A stretch of DNA of 64,000 bases from Paludibacterium paludis (GCF_018802605.1 NZ_CP069161.1:3224001-3288000); one strand, 5' to 3'. Counted from the first letter of the stretch, positions 8,121-16,816 are shown. Translations and numbers: made by a program. The notes: generated from the sequence alone by a model not told the origin.

Positions 8121-8564
8121 ATGTTCTCGTTACCGATGATGGCTCTTGGCCTGTTCGTGTTCATGCTCGACACCATCCCCTACCAGCAGTTGCAGCATAA
8201 AGTCGGCTGGCGGTTCCCAAGCAATTCGCGGATCGGCGCGCGGCCAGCGTACCAGTTCCTCGGCGCAGACGAAGAGACCATCACCCTCAGCGGCACGCTG
8301 CTGCCCGAGTTGACCGGCGGCGACACCGCACTGACGCTACTCAAGTTGATGGCAGACCAGGGCAAGGCCTGGCCGCTGATCGAGGGGACTGGCGGCTTCT
8401 ACGGGTTTTTCGTCATCGAGAGCCTGGACACCACGCGCAAAGACTTTTTCAGCGACGGCAAGGCGCGGCAGATCGATTTCACCATCACCCTCAAGCGCAC
8501 CGACGAGAGCATTCTGGAAATGGTCGGGGCCGTCACGCGCGGCGTATTGGACCTGGTACGATGA
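8121..8564 (+). CDS. Tail completion/terminator protein (P2 U)
   Basis: A 147-residue protein, near the 159 of P2 gpU. It has the family start MMALGLFVFMLDTIPYQ and blocks VGWRFPSNSRIG, GRPAYQFLG-type sequence, ETITLSGTLLPELTGG and RQIDFTITLKR. gpU caps the tail when the tube has reached full length and takes part in joining heads to tails. It sits one base after the T stop and overlaps the D gene start by four bases, as expected for the tail operon. Confidence 0.94.
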   Translation: MFSLPMMALGLFVFMLDTIPYQQLQHKVGWRFPSNSRIGARPAYQFLGADEETITLSGTLLPELTGGDTALTLLKLMADQGKAWPLIEGTGGFYGFFVIESLDTTRKDFFSDGKARQIDFTITLKRTDESILEMVGAVTRGVLDLVR

Positions 8565-10126
8565 ATCTGCCCAACATCGATGGCCTGAAAGGCCAAGCCA
8601 CCGGATTAATGGACAAGGCCTCAAGCATGGTCGACAAGGCGTCAACCATGGCACAGGGGATCAAAGACCAGGCAGCGGGGATGGTCGATGGTTTGGCCGA
8701 TGGGCTGGCGGACAAGCTGGGTGTCGAGCCTGTGCTGGCGCCAGTCTACAAAGTCGAGCTGCTCCCAAAAATCCTGCCGATTCCGGTCGACAATTCAGCG
8801 CTCCAAGCCGAGTTCGAGTCGGTGAAGCGCGCATGGAACGCCGAACTGGACAAGCAGGTTGCGCTGCTCAACCAGCGTTCGGAATGGCGCAGTAAGCGAG
8901 ATGCCGCCAACGCCAGCGGCAATGCGCCGGCAGCTGCCGCCGCCGAGCGGGAAATGAAGCGGCTTGGCGACAAAGCCGATGCCATCCAGAAGGCAGCGAA
9001 AGCCAAGTACGAGCCGCGCTACGACAAGCTGAAAGCCAAGCTGGAACCACCGCCAGAGCCGCGCAAGGACATCACGAAGAAGTTTGCCGGCCGTTTGATC
9101 TCGCTGAAGATCACTGACAACCGCGGGTTTGAATCGGATCAACTCGACTTGTCGCTGGATGACAGCGACGGACGGCTGGACATCCCGGAGCGCGGCCGGC
9201 GCATTTCGGTTTCGATCGGGTGGAAAGGTCGGCCGCTGATTGACAAGGGCGTTTTCGTTATTGACGAGATCACCCATGAAGGCGCGCCGGACATCATGAC
9301 CATCCGCGGCCGTGCCACCGACTTGCGTGCTGGCATCAGCACCAAGCGGGAAAAATCCTGGCACAAGACCACGGTAGGCAAGATTGTTTCAGCAATCGCC
9401 AAGGCCAACTACCTGACGCCGGTCATCTCCAGCTGGCTGGCCAGCCGCCCTGTCGAGCATATGGACCAAGCCAACGAGAGCGACGGCAACCTGCTGACAC
9501 GGCTCGCCCAGCAACACGATGCGATCGCCACTGTCAAACAGGGCAAGCTCCTGTTCATCAAGGCCGGGGACGCCACCAGCGCAACCGGCAAGCCCTTCCC
9601 TACAGTGATCATCAAGCGCAAGACCGGCGACCGTCATCATTTCAGCATGGCGGACCGCGATGCCTATACCGCAGTGAAAGCCTGCTGGCACAACCTCGAC
9701 AAGGCCACACGCGGGGAAGTGATGGTCGACAAAGACACGCTGTTCGAGCGCCGCTCGGTCGTGACAAAGCGCGGCAAGCTGTCAAAGCGAAAGCACATGA
9801 CCGCGCGCCAGGGCACGCCGGACAAGGCACTTTCGCCCAGCGCGTCGAACGTCAAGGTGCTCCGGCATGTCTACGCCTCAGAGGCGACAGCGTGGCAGGG
9901 TGCCAAGGCGGCATGGGAAAAGCTGCAGCGCGGCGTCGCCGAGTTCAGCTACACCCTGGCGATAGGCCGGCCGGAGCTGTTTCCGGAAATCCCGGCCAAA
10001 GTTGTCGGCATCAAGCCGATCATCGACCGACAGCCCTGGGTAATCAGCAAGGTGACCCATGACCTGAGCGACAGCGGGATGACAACCTCTCTCGAACTGG
10101 AGATGAAACTTGAAGATATCGAGTAG
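8561..10126 (+). CDS. Tail hub/late control protein D with helical insertion (P2 D)
   Basis: A 521-residue member of the P2 gpD (gp27-like hub) family; P2 gpD has 387. From about residue 170 it follows the family: RKDITKKF, LISLKITDNRGFESDQLDL, DDSDGRLDIPERG, SVSIGWKG, and later ATDLRAG and the C-terminal SDSGMTTSLELE. The first 170 residues are unusual. A repetitive helix (MDKASSMVDKASTMAQ) is followed by VYKVELLP, a strand that normally sits close to KDIT, and then about 90 charged, Ala-rich residues likely to form a coiled hairpin. The insertion has no match I recognise. The protein is the baseplate hub. Confidence 0.92.
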   Translation: MNLPNIDGLKGQATGLMDKASSMVDKASTMAQGIKDQAAGMVDGLADGLADKLGVEPVLAPVYKVELLPKILPIPVDNSALQAEFESVKRAWNAELDKQVALLNQRSEWRSKRDAANASGNAPAAAAAEREMKRLGDKADAIQKAAKAKYEPRYDKLKAKLEPPPEPRKDITKKFAGRLISLKITDNRGFESDQLDLSLDDSDGRLDIPERGRRISVSIGWKGRPLIDKGVFVIDEITHEGAPDIMTIRGRATDLRAGISTKREKSWHKTTVGKIVSAIAKANYLTPVISSWLASRPVEHMDQANESDGNLLTRLAQQHDAIATVKQGKLLFIKAGDATSATGKPFPTVIIKRKTGDRHHFSMADRDAYTAVKACWHNLDKATRGEVMVDKDTLFERRSVVTKRGKLSKRKHMTARQGTPDKALSPSASNVKVLRHVYASEATAWQGAKAAWEKLQRGVAEFSYTLAIGRPELFPEIPAKVVGIKPIIDRQPWVISKVTHDLSDSGMTTSLELEMKLEDIE

Positions 10127-10185
10127 GGTTATCCACAAAATGTGTGGGTAACCCCATACGCATGGCACCAGATAGCCAAGCACCA

Positions 10186-10214
10186 AGCGCTCCGTGTTGT
10201 AGCGCTCGTTTTTT
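10186..10214 (+). terminator. Terminator of the tail operon
   Basis: AGCGCT, a 9-base loop, AGCGCT, CG and then six T residues. It lies 60 bases after the D stop codon and its T run overlaps the stop of the convergent PH-SHOCT gene. A separate imperfect hairpin without a T run (GGGTTA..TAACCC, 10126-10154) starts on the last base of the D stop codon. Confidence 0.7.
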
Positions 10215-10770
10215 ACACAGACTGCAGTATCCGAGCCTTTTGCTCAGTGAACTCCGCCTCCGTGATCAGTCCTTTCGACAGCATGGCGGACAGTTTCTCC
10301 AGGCGAGCAACAGGGTCATCCGCCTGCGCGGCACCGATCGTATGCTTACCATGCTTGCGGTTGTTGATCGCATCACGGACAAGATTTGTGAACGGGACAA
10401 CAGTTCGCTTCGGAACGTTATCGATCGTGCGGTTCGATGCGCCATCTTGGATGGAGATCTTTCCGAAGAAGACGCCAGTCTCACCACTGATCGCATTGAC
10501 CTTATCCAAGTCGATGGCACTCTGCTTGAGACCGAACAACAGGCCTTTGTCCAGGAAGATGATGCGTTGGTCTGTCAGTGTAATCAGCCATGTCGAACTG
10601 TCCATCAGCCCGGAGCAAAATGCCAAAATCTGCTCTCCATCCGCCAGAACGGCAGGAAGGTGGGCCAATTCCTTTTTGGTGAAAAACTGGTCATCGCCAA
10701 TCGCTTGCGCGATGCGGCGATACTCGTTTTTGAGAGCCTCTGGAGAGGCGTTCTTGTAATCAAATGCCAT
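10213..10770 (-). CDS. PH-domain (YokE-like) and SHOCT protein
   Basis: A 185-residue soluble protein. Residues about 45-140 fit a bacterial PH domain of the YokE-like type: EQILAFCSGL, TWLITLTDQRIIFLDKGLLFG and VVPFTNLVRDAIN. The last 35 residues are a SHOCT motif (LEKLSAMLSKGLITEAEFTEQKARIL), a short helical C-terminal module often seen on such proteins. It is encoded 12 bases after the repressor on the same strand, so it should be expressed in the lysogen. That position suggests a lysogenic-conversion or superinfection function, which is inference only. Confidence 0.8.
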   Translation of the reverse strand: MAFDYKNASPEALKNEYRRIAQAIGDDQFFTKKELAHLPAVLADGEQILAFCSGLMDSSTWLITLTDQRIIFLDKGLLFGLKQSAIDLDKVNAISGETGVFFGKISIQDGASNRTIDNVPKRTVVPFTNLVRDAINNRKHGKHTIGAAQADDPVARLEKLSAMLSKGLITEAEFTEQKARILQSV

Positions 10771-10782
10771 GTTACCCCCTTA

Positions 10783-11121
10783 TCAATCTTCTTTTCTGAC
10801 GGCCTTGCCATAGGCCCGGTAAAACGCCAACCAGGCGCTGCGCAGCTCCTCAGGACTATCACGCCAGCTGCCAAGCAGCATCATTTCATCCGGCGTCAGC
10901 GTCCTGTCAGTGCCTTGTCCGGTGATCACATACAACACGTCGACACCTATCTTGGCCCACAGCTGAAGCGCGTCTGCCTTGGGCATGCTTTCCCCTTTTT
11001 CGTATGAGCAATAAGTGCTCATGCCGACTCCACCCCGTTTTGCCATCTCGGTTTGGGTGAAGCCAAAACGGGTGCGCTCACGCAACAGACGCAGACCAAT
11101 TTCTTGATTTCGAGTATTCAT
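10783..11121 (-). CDS. XRE-family repressor (Cro/CI-type)
   Basis: A 112-residue protein with an N-terminal helix-turn-helix (IGLRLLRERTRFGFTQTEMAKRGGVGMSTYCSYEKG, read as helices about residues 8-45) and a C-terminal helical half without peptidase motifs, so it should not be cleaved like lambda CI. It diverges from the early operon across a 75-base region with two palindromes. It is the best candidate for the prophage repressor, in the role of P2 C. The ATG at 11121 begins MNTRNQEIG. Confidence 0.88.
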   Translation of the reverse strand: MNTRNQEIGLRLLRERTRFGFTQTEMAKRGGVGMSTYCSYEKGESMPKADALQLWAKIGVDVLYVITGQGTDRTLTPDEMMLLGSWRDSPEELRSAWLAFYRAYGKAVRKED

Positions 11122-11133
11122 GCTTTACTTTTA

Positions 11134-11155
11134 GTCGATTTCGACCAATAATCGG
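11134..11155. promoter_or_regulatory. Divergent operator region between repressor and early operon
   Basis: Two adjacent palindromes, GTCGA-TT-TCGAC (11134-11145) and CCAAT-A-ATCGG (11145-11155, one mismatch pair), lie in the 75 bases between the repressor and the first early gene. Repressor and early promoters must both be here. I could not assign clear -35/-10 boxes on either strand. Confidence 0.5.
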
Positions 11156-11196
11156 TTTGTGTATTTCGCAATTACACTAATGATGCCAGAAAAATC

Positions 11197-11388
11197 ATGA
11201 CAACCTCTAAACGACGTACTGCACGTGGATTGGCGAGCAACCTGCCAATCGGCCTACGCCTCCGACCTGAAGAACGCGACGAACTGATCTCGTTCAGCGA
11301 TGAACTGCTTTGCTCGAGGAACAGCTTCGCCAGAATGGTCTATCTAATCGGCCTCGAAGAATGGAAGCGCAAACGGGGCACGCTGTAA
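11197..11388 (+). CDS. Small phage regulator, ribbon-helix-helix-like
   Basis: A 63-residue basic protein, first gene of the rightward early operon. The stretch LPIGLRLRPEERDELISFSD followed by SRNSFARMVYLIGLEEW resembles the strand and two helices of Arc/MetJ-type ribbon-helix-helix proteins. By position it could play the part of P2 Cox or Apl (repressor of the lysogenic promoter), but that is inference. The family call is by pattern only. Confidence 0.6.
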   Translation: MTTSKRRTARGLASNLPIGLRLRPEERDELISFSDELLCSRNSFARMVYLIGLEEWKRKRGTL

Positions 11389-11438
11389 CGATAGCCCGGG
11401 GCGAATTCCCAGAAAACCACCAATTATCGGAGAAACAA

Positions 11439-11897
11439 GTGGAAATCGAGCAACGAATCATCGGCAGCCTGCGCATGATGGCGCGCGCCATGAACGGCGG
11501 GTGGAAAGGCATGGCCGAGGCGCTGGATACCACGGTCCTCAAACTGCAGAACCGGGTCTATTGTCGCAAGGGTCAGGAACCGACCGTGTCGCTCGCGCTG
11601 CGCATGCAGCAGGCCAGCGAGACGACCTATTTCGCCGAAGCGGTCGCCGTGGCCTCGGGCGGGATTTTCGTGCGCATGCCTGCCGTTGAGGATCTCGGCA
11701 ATGAAGAGATCCAGGAGAAGTTCCTCGAGCTGCTCGAGACCGTTGGCGAGCATGTCAGGGCATACCGCGAGGTGACGGCGGATGATGAGATCAACGACCA
11801 GGAGCGCCGGCGTCTCGAAGGGATCGCGCACTCCATTTGCCAGCTGGTCACCAATATCAACTGGCTGACATTCCGAATCTACTGCAAGCAGGTGTAA
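11439..11897 (+). CDS. Phage regulatory protein CII (CP76 family)
   Basis: A 152-residue protein. The GTG at 11439 is chosen because CGGAG lies six bases upstream and the protein then begins just before the conserved helix. The frame is open further left but that part overlaps the previous gene. Family features are the N-terminal GGWKGMAEALDTTVLKLQNRVY, the helix-turn-helix part VSLALRMQQASETTYFAEAVA, and ASGGIFVRMP, followed by a helical C-terminal half. CII of phage 186 activates the establishment promoter for the repressor, and a similar role is likely here. Confidence 0.85.
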   Translation: MEIEQRIIGSLRMMARAMNGGWKGMAEALDTTVLKLQNRVYCRKGQEPTVSLALRMQQASETTYFAEAVAVASGGIFVRMPAVEDLGNEEIQEKFLELLETVGEHVRAYREVTADDEINDQERRRLEGIAHSICQLVTNINWLTFRIYCKQV

Positions 11898-11899
11898 CC

Positions 11900-12187
11900 A
11901 TGGCAACGAAATGCGCCCACTGCGGGCACGTCGCACATATCCGCTCGAGCCGGTATCTCTCCGAGGTCACGCAAGAGGAGTATTTCCAGTGTTCGAACAT
12001 CGCCTGCGGTCATACGTTCACCGCCATACGCGAACATCGGGAGACGTTGTCGCCACCTGCCGTACCGAATCCGCGTGTGCACCTGCCGTTGGCGAGCCGT
12101 GCAAAGCTGGTTGCAGCGCGCATTGCAACATCACGCCGGGCCGAGGACCAAATACCCCTCGACATTGACGCCGAACACGCCGGCTAA
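11900..12187 (+). CDS. ogr: Ogr/Delta-type late gene activator
   Basis: A 95-residue zinc-finger protein with C5-x2-C8 and a second Cys pair (C-x4-C in QCSNIACGHTF), the pattern of P2 Ogr and P4 Delta (72-170 residues). Conserved features are CGHVAHIRSSRYLS and YFQCSN. These proteins bind TGT/ACA dyads at about -55 of late promoters and contact the alpha subunit of RNA polymerase. The ATG at 11900 starts just after the CII stop, with AGGTG before it. In P2 ogr lies directly after D; here it is in the early operon. Confidence 0.88.
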   Translation: MATKCAHCGHVAHIRSSRYLSEVTQEEYFQCSNIACGHTFTAIREHRETLSPPAVPNPRVHLPLASRAKLVAARIATSRRAEDQIPLDIDAEHAG

Positions 12188-12264
12188 ACACTGACAACCC
12201 CATTACTCACGCATCACGCCTTTTCAGGCTGTGAGGGCACCGCTTTACCTACGGAAACGTAATC

Positions 12265-14961
12265 ATGGACGCTCGACTACATCAAGCCATCACTGAACGA
12301 CTGGAGCGCGACTTCAGTCTGAAGCGCAAAAAAGAATGGCTGCAGGCCGGTGAATGCCCGTCGTGCCGGCAGAAAGAGCTGTATACCAACGCGGATCACC
12401 CATGGATCTTGCGCTGTAACCGCACCAACAAATGCGGCTACGAAGAGCACGTGAAGGAGTTATACAGCGATCTTTTCGAGTCCTGGAGCGAGCGCTTCCC
12501 GAAACAGCCTGAGAACCCCAACGCGACCGCCGATGCGTACATGGAGTCGGCGCGCGGTTTCAGCCTCGACATCGTCAAGGGCTGGTACGCCCAGGAGTCC
12601 TATTTCGACCACGAGAAAAATATCGGATCCGCGACGGTGCGCTTCACGCTCCCGGGCATAGGATACTGGGAACGGATCATCGACCGCCCTCACCGGTTCG
12701 GCAAGCGCAAGGCCACGTTCCGTGGCAACTATGGTGGAACGTGGTGGCAGCCCCCGAGCCTTTCCTGGGCTGATCTCGAGGAACTGTGGATCGTTGAAGG
12801 GATATTCGACGCCATTGCCCTGCTGCACAACGGCATCAGCGCGGTATCCACGCTGACGACCAACAACTACCCGTCGACGGCGCTGGACGGTCTTCTGCAG
12901 CAACTCGGCGGCGCGCAACGGCCGCGCCTGGTCTTCGCCTTCGACGGCGATAAGGCAGGACGAAAGTTCACCGAGAAGTACGTCACCCGGGCCCGCCAGG
13001 AAGGCTGGGATGCCGTCGCAGCACAGATTCCCCAGGGCAAGAAAAAACAGGACTGGAACGACCTGCACCTGGTCGGCCGCCTGCAGGCCAAGAACATTGA
13101 GGAGTACCGCTACCATGGCGACCTGCTGATGGCTGGCAGCGCTGCGGAAAAAGCCAATCTCATCTACCTCAAGAACTGCTGGCAGACGTTCCCCTTCGAT
13201 TTCGACTCGAGGCTGTGGTGGTTCAAGCTCGATCTTGAGCGATTCGGCAAGGCCAGCGACGACATCCGCGAGAAATCCCCCGATCTCTCTGACGATGAAA
13301 TCCGCGAGCGCGCGATTCTCGAGTCGGGAACCGTCAGCGAAATCGCCAACTGCTTGCCGGTGCCGCTCTACAACCTGCGCAGCGATGTGACGGACGAGTC
13401 ATGGTACTACTTCCGCATCGAGTTCCCGCACGACGGCCCGGCGGTCAAGGGCACGTTCACTGCGGGACAAATCACCAGCGACAGCGAGTTCAAGAAACGT
13501 CTGCTGCACCTGGGCGCCGGCGCGTACTGGTTCGGTAACAAGGGCCAACTGGACAAGCTGGCCAGCCGCTGGACCTACAACATCAAGACCGTACAGACGC
13601 TGGACTATATCGGTTACAGCATCGACCACCGCTGCTACGTGTGGAACGAAGTCGCGGCGGCGGGCGGACAGATCTACACGATCAACGACGAGGATTATTT
13701 CGACATCGAAAAGCTGTCGATCAAGTCGTTGTTCAAGTCCATCCGGCTCGATATCAATCCGGATCTGAAAGCCTACCGCACCGACTGGTTCGAAAAGCTG
13801 TACCTATGCTTCGGCCCGCGCGGCGTCATCGCCCTGGCGTCGTGGTTCGGCAGCCTGTTCGCCGAACAGCTCAGAGCCGATTTCGAGTCCTGGCCGTTTG
13901 TCGAGATTGTCGGCGAGCCGGGGGCCGGTAAGTCCACGCTGATCGAGACCATGTGGAAACTGCTCGGCCGCAATGGCCACGAGGGCGACGATCCGATGAA
14001 GGGGTCCATGGTCGGCCTGATGCGCACGATGGCGCAGGTATCCAATCTGCCGGTGGTACTGATCGAATCTGACCGAGAGGAAAGTCCGACATCGAGCGTA
14101 GGCCGAGCCAAAGCCGCGTTCCACTGGGATCAGTTCAAAAGCCTATTCAACGGCGGTTCGCTGCGCACCACCGGTGTGAAATCCAGCGGGCTGGATACCT
14201 ACACGCCTCAATTCCGCGGCGCGCTGTTCATCAGCCAGAACGCCCCGGTGAGCGCGTCCAAGCCGATCATGGAGCGGATTGTCCATGTCTGGTTCGACAA
14301 GGCACGCCAGAGCCAGGAGGGCCGGGAAGCCGCCTTGGCGCTGGGGCGAATGACGGCATACGAGCTGTCCGGATTCATGGTCAAGGCCACCCGCAACGAG
14401 GCAGCCGTACTGTCAGCCATGGAAGAGCGCCTGCGCGATTACGAGAAGGCTGTCCAGTTGGTCGGCGTGAAGAATCTGCGGGTACAGAAGAACCACGCCC
14501 AATTGATGGTGATGATCGACTGCCTCTCGATGGCGTGCCCGATCAGCCCTCAGCAACAGCAGGAAGCCAAAGAACTGATGCTCGAGCTGGCGATCGAGCG
14601 AGAGCAAACCCTCGAGGCCGACCCGCCCGTCGTCGCCGAATTCTGGGATCTGTACGAATACCTGGAAGGCCTCGAGGACGAAGCAGTCCTCAACCTCAAC
14701 CACAGCCGCGACAGCGATCAGACCATCGCGATCAACCTCAATCATTTCATCGAAGTGGCGACAGATCGCCGGCAGAAGATTCCCGATCTGCTCGAGCTGA
14801 AGAAGCTGCTGCCGCACAGCAAGCGCCACAAATTCATCGAAGCCAACAAGGTGGTCAACAGCGCCATCAATGCCGCATTCAATGCGCGTGTGGGATCTCA
14901 TACCCCCAAGCGCGCCAGCACCGTCAAGTGCTGGATTTTCGAAGCAAAGCGAAGTTCCTAA
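12265..14961 (+). CDS. Phage primase-helicase: zinc finger, Toprim and P-loop domains
   Basis: An 898-residue protein. A zinc finger is formed by C31, C34, C51 and C57. A Toprim domain lies at about residues 170-260, with WIVEGIFDAIALLHNG (catalytic Glu) and FAFDGDKAGRKF (DxD-like). An ATPase domain follows with Walker A GEPGAGKST at about 550-558 and a likely Walker B VVLIESD near 598. It should prime and unwind phage DNA in the manner of P4 alpha or T7 gp4. P2 itself uses a rolling-circle A nickase instead. It follows ogr after a 77-base gap with a TCACGCC/GGCTGTGA imperfect repeat. Confidence 0.88.
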   Translation: MDARLHQAITERLERDFSLKRKKEWLQAGECPSCRQKELYTNADHPWILRCNRTNKCGYEEHVKELYSDLFESWSERFPKQPENPNATADAYMESARGFSLDIVKGWYAQESYFDHEKNIGSATVRFTLPGIGYWERIIDRPHRFGKRKATFRGNYGGTWWQPPSLSWADLEELWIVEGIFDAIALLHNGISAVSTLTTNNYPSTALDGLLQQLGGAQRPRLVFAFDGDKAGRKFTEKYVTRARQEGWDAVAAQIPQGKKKQDWNDLHLVGRLQAKNIEEYRYHGDLLMAGSAAEKANLIYLKNCWQTFPFDFDSRLWWFKLDLERFGKASDDIREKSPDLSDDEIRERAILESGTVSEIANCLPVPLYNLRSDVTDESWYYFRIEFPHDGPAVKGTFTAGQITSDSEFKKRLLHLGAGAYWFGNKGQLDKLASRWTYNIKTVQTLDYIGYSIDHRCYVWNEVAAAGGQIYTINDEDYFDIEKLSIKSLFKSIRLDINPDLKAYRTDWFEKLYLCFGPRGVIALASWFGSLFAEQLRADFESWPFVEIVGEPGAGKSTLIETMWKLLGRNGHEGDDPMKGSMVGLMRTMAQVSNLPVVLIESDREESPTSSVGRAKAAFHWDQFKSLFNGGSLRTTGVKSSGLDTYTPQFRGALFISQNAPVSASKPIMERIVHVWFDKARQSQEGREAALALGRMTAYELSGFMVKATRNEAAVLSAMEERLRDYEKAVQLVGVKNLRVQKNHAQLMVMIDCLSMACPISPQQQQEAKELMLELAIEREQTLEADPPVVAEFWDLYEYLEGLEDEAVLNLNHSRDSDQTIAINLNHFIEVATDRRQKIPDLLELKKLLPHSKRHKFIEANKVVNSAINAAFNARVGSHTPKRASTVKCWIFEAKRSS

Positions 14962-14982
14962 ACCCTCAGAAGGAGTAGTGCC

Positions 14983-15201
14983 ATGCAGAAATCACAACTG
15001 GATTACCTGGACAAGATCGCCAGCGATGTCAAAAACGGCATCGAGGATGGGGTCGGAGTTCTCAGCACAGGCGAGGGTCTGTACGTCGCGTTGGCGGCAA
15101 ACCGTATGGATCTCGTACCCGGCTACAACATCGCCCAAGCGCTGAACCGTCTGGACGACGGCGACATCGAGGAATTGATCAAGCGCTGGAAGTACGCGTA
15201 A
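14983..15201 (+). CDS. Small hypothetical phage protein
   Basis: A 72-residue acidic protein with AAGGAG in the right place before the ATG, 21 bases after the primase gene. It contains STGEGLYVALAANRMDLVP and the helical end DDGDIEELIKRWKYA. I recognise no family. It is probably translated in the early operon. Confidence 0.65.
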   Translation: MQKSQLDYLDKIASDVKNGIEDGVGVLSTGEGLYVALAANRMDLVPGYNIAQALNRLDDGDIEELIKRWKYA

Positions 15202-15212
15202 GGGAGCCGAGC

Positions 15213-15566
15213 ATGCAACGAACACGACTTCACACCCAGGCCGCGATGGCGATCATGACCATCTGCCAATCACAGCTCGCAACGCTGAATAGGGCGGTGC
15301 CTCTGATCGAAGAGGCAGAGGGCATTGCCGACGCGCTGACTGCCGCTGGGCTGAAAACTACCGCTCATTACTCGCTCGTCCATGGGGTATCGCTCAGAGC
15401 CGAGGTACCGATCGATCTGCTCCGAAATGCGATGAATACCGTGCATGACATCGCCGCGGATTTTGGCCGAACGGCCATCAGGGAAGAAACAGGACGGATC
15501 ATCCTTGTGCAGAAACGGCACGAGGAAATCAACCGCACTATCGAAATGACCATTGAGGAGATTTGA
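15213..15566 (+). CDS. Hypothetical phage protein
   Basis: A 117-residue, mostly helical protein without membrane segments or known motifs. It starts 11 bases after the preceding stop with GGGAG as ribosome site. The first half contains TICQSQLATLNRAVPLIEEAEG and the end EEINRTIEMTIEEI. Its place among the early genes suggests a replication accessory or host takeover role, which cannot be said more exactly. Confidence 0.65.
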   Translation: MQRTRLHTQAAMAIMTICQSQLATLNRAVPLIEEAEGIADALTAAGLKTTAHYSLVHGVSLRAEVPIDLLRNAMNTVHDIAADFGRTAIREETGRIILVQKRHEEINRTIEMTIEEI

Positions 15567-15568
15567 TT

Positions 15569-15838
15569 ATGGAATGCGATTGCAAACAAATAATTTCCGA
15601 CAAGCTGCTGGAACGATTCAAGGAACAACACCCCGGATCGACAGATCACCGTTTGGACTTAGGGGGATATGCGCTCGTATTCGGAGACACGCTAGAGAGC
15701 GTACCGTACCTGCCGGTAACGACCGAACACACAGTAACGGCGAAGACTGGACGGAAGATGACCAAGAAAGATTCGTTCAACATGTTGGCCAACTACTGCC
15801 CTTTCTGCGGGATGAAGGTCAAGAAAGAAACCGCCTGA
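15569..15838 (+). CDS. Small phage protein with C-terminal zinc-ribbon half
   Basis: An 89-residue protein. The ATG at 15569 has GAGGAG upstream inside the end of the preceding gene, two bases after its stop codon. Near the C-terminus YCPFCGMKVKK is a typical zinc-knuckle, and MECDCKQ at the N-terminus offers the other two cysteines, so the two ends could share one zinc. No function is known. Confidence 0.65.
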   Translation: MECDCKQIISDKLLERFKEQHPGSTDHRLDLGGYALVFGDTLESVPYLPVTTEHTVTAKTGRKMTKKDSFNMLANYCPFCGMKVKKETA

Positions 15839-15844
15839 AACCAC

Positions 15845-15866
15845 ACCGCCATAGGCGGTTTTATTG
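15845..15866 (+). terminator. Intrinsic terminator in the early operon
   Basis: ACCGCC-ATA-GGCGGT followed by TTTATT, directly after the stop of the zinc-ribbon gene and just before the next ribosome site. With a three-base loop and only six paired bases it may act as a partial terminator. Confidence 0.65.
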
Positions 15867-15875
15867 GAGAAGAAC

Positions 15876-16487
15876 ATGAACAGTCTCTATTTCTTGATCG
15901 AAGGCGGAAAAGCTCTCGATCTGGTGAAGGAACACATTGCAGAGAAGAAAGCCGTCCGCACCGCCGTGCGTGAGATGGCCGCTGAGCTTGGCATTGAACA
16001 GGGAGTGACATGCAGGCTTGGCGGAAACCTACTTGGAGCAATCTTCCATGGCACTTGTCATCCTGATTTCACGAAGCCGAACCGCAAGGGCCATAGTTTT
16101 CCGAAAAAGAACACCGAGTGGGAGAAGCGTTTTGCCGCCGCGCCGAGGCATAACCCGGTAACGGAGGTTATCGCCGACGCAATGAACATCCCGTGCACGC
16201 TGGAATACACGAGTGGCACGAGCCACGGCTGGAGGCACATCGGATACCCGCTCTCAGAATGCGGTTTCCTCTACCTGAGTGAAAACGGACCGTACGCAAT
16301 GTGGATTCCGGATGTGCAAGCAGAGGTGTCCGCCATGGAGGCTGATGGCTATGCGGTGGCAGAACCAGCCAAGTCGTTCGTGCCGGCGTTCGATGGCTGC
16401 CGGCGCATCGAGAAAGAGGAATGGGAATTTCTTGTAGCCCAGCACAAGTTAGAGCAAAAGCGCGCCGCGATGGAGCAAACAGCATGA
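15876..16487 (+). CDS. Hypothetical phage protein, about 203 residues
   Basis: The ATG at 15876 follows GGAGAAG. The protein has no recognised domain. Visible blocks are FHGTCHPDFTKPNRKGHSFP, SGTSHGWRHIGYPLSECGFL and DGCRRIEKEEWEFLVAQHK. Several His, Cys and Trp residues in clusters suggest a folded, perhaps metal-binding, enzyme-like protein. Such mid-sized proteins with Lys/Ser blocks are common in phages of this type, but I cannot name one. It stands after a terminator and could have its own promoter. Confidence 0.65.
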   Translation: MNSLYFLIEGGKALDLVKEHIAEKKAVRTAVREMAAELGIEQGVTCRLGGNLLGAIFHGTCHPDFTKPNRKGHSFPKKNTEWEKRFAAAPRHNPVTEVIADAMNIPCTLEYTSGTSHGWRHIGYPLSECGFLYLSENGPYAMWIPDVQAEVSAMEADGYAVAEPAKSFVPAFDGCRRIEKEEWEFLVAQHKLEQKRAAMEQTA

Positions 16488-16532
16488 GCCTACCAGGCTA
16501 CTGAACGCACCCGATCACAAAAGGAAAATTTT

Positions 16533-16802
16533 ATGACAAAGCTTAAGCGTGACGATGACGAAACTCTTTTCACCGAGTACACAGCCGATGAAGCGATTGC
16601 AGAAAACATTGCTCGAATCCGCCGCTATCACACCGACATAGATGTCTACGCATCCACATCACAGAAAATCATGATCGGCCTTGCTTTGTGTCGCCACGAA
16701 CTACTGGATAGTGCTGGATACCCTGCTCGCGACATAAAAATTGCATGGCAGCGACTGGATGACAACCAGCGTTCAGCAATTATCGCTTGGTGGAAAGACT
16801 AG
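16533..16802 (+). CDS. Small hypothetical phage protein
   Basis: An 89-residue protein with AAAGGAAAATTTT before the ATG. It is helical and acidic at the N-terminus (DDDETLFTEYTADEAIAENI), with a middle helix KIMIGLALCRHELL and the end RSAIIAWWKD. No family is recognised. Confidence 0.6.
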   Translation: MTKLKRDDDETLFTEYTADEAIAENIARIRRYHTDIDVYASTSQKIMIGLALCRHELLDSAGYPARDIKIAWQRLDDNQRSAIIAWWKD

Positions 16803-16816
16803 GAAGGGAATGAGAC

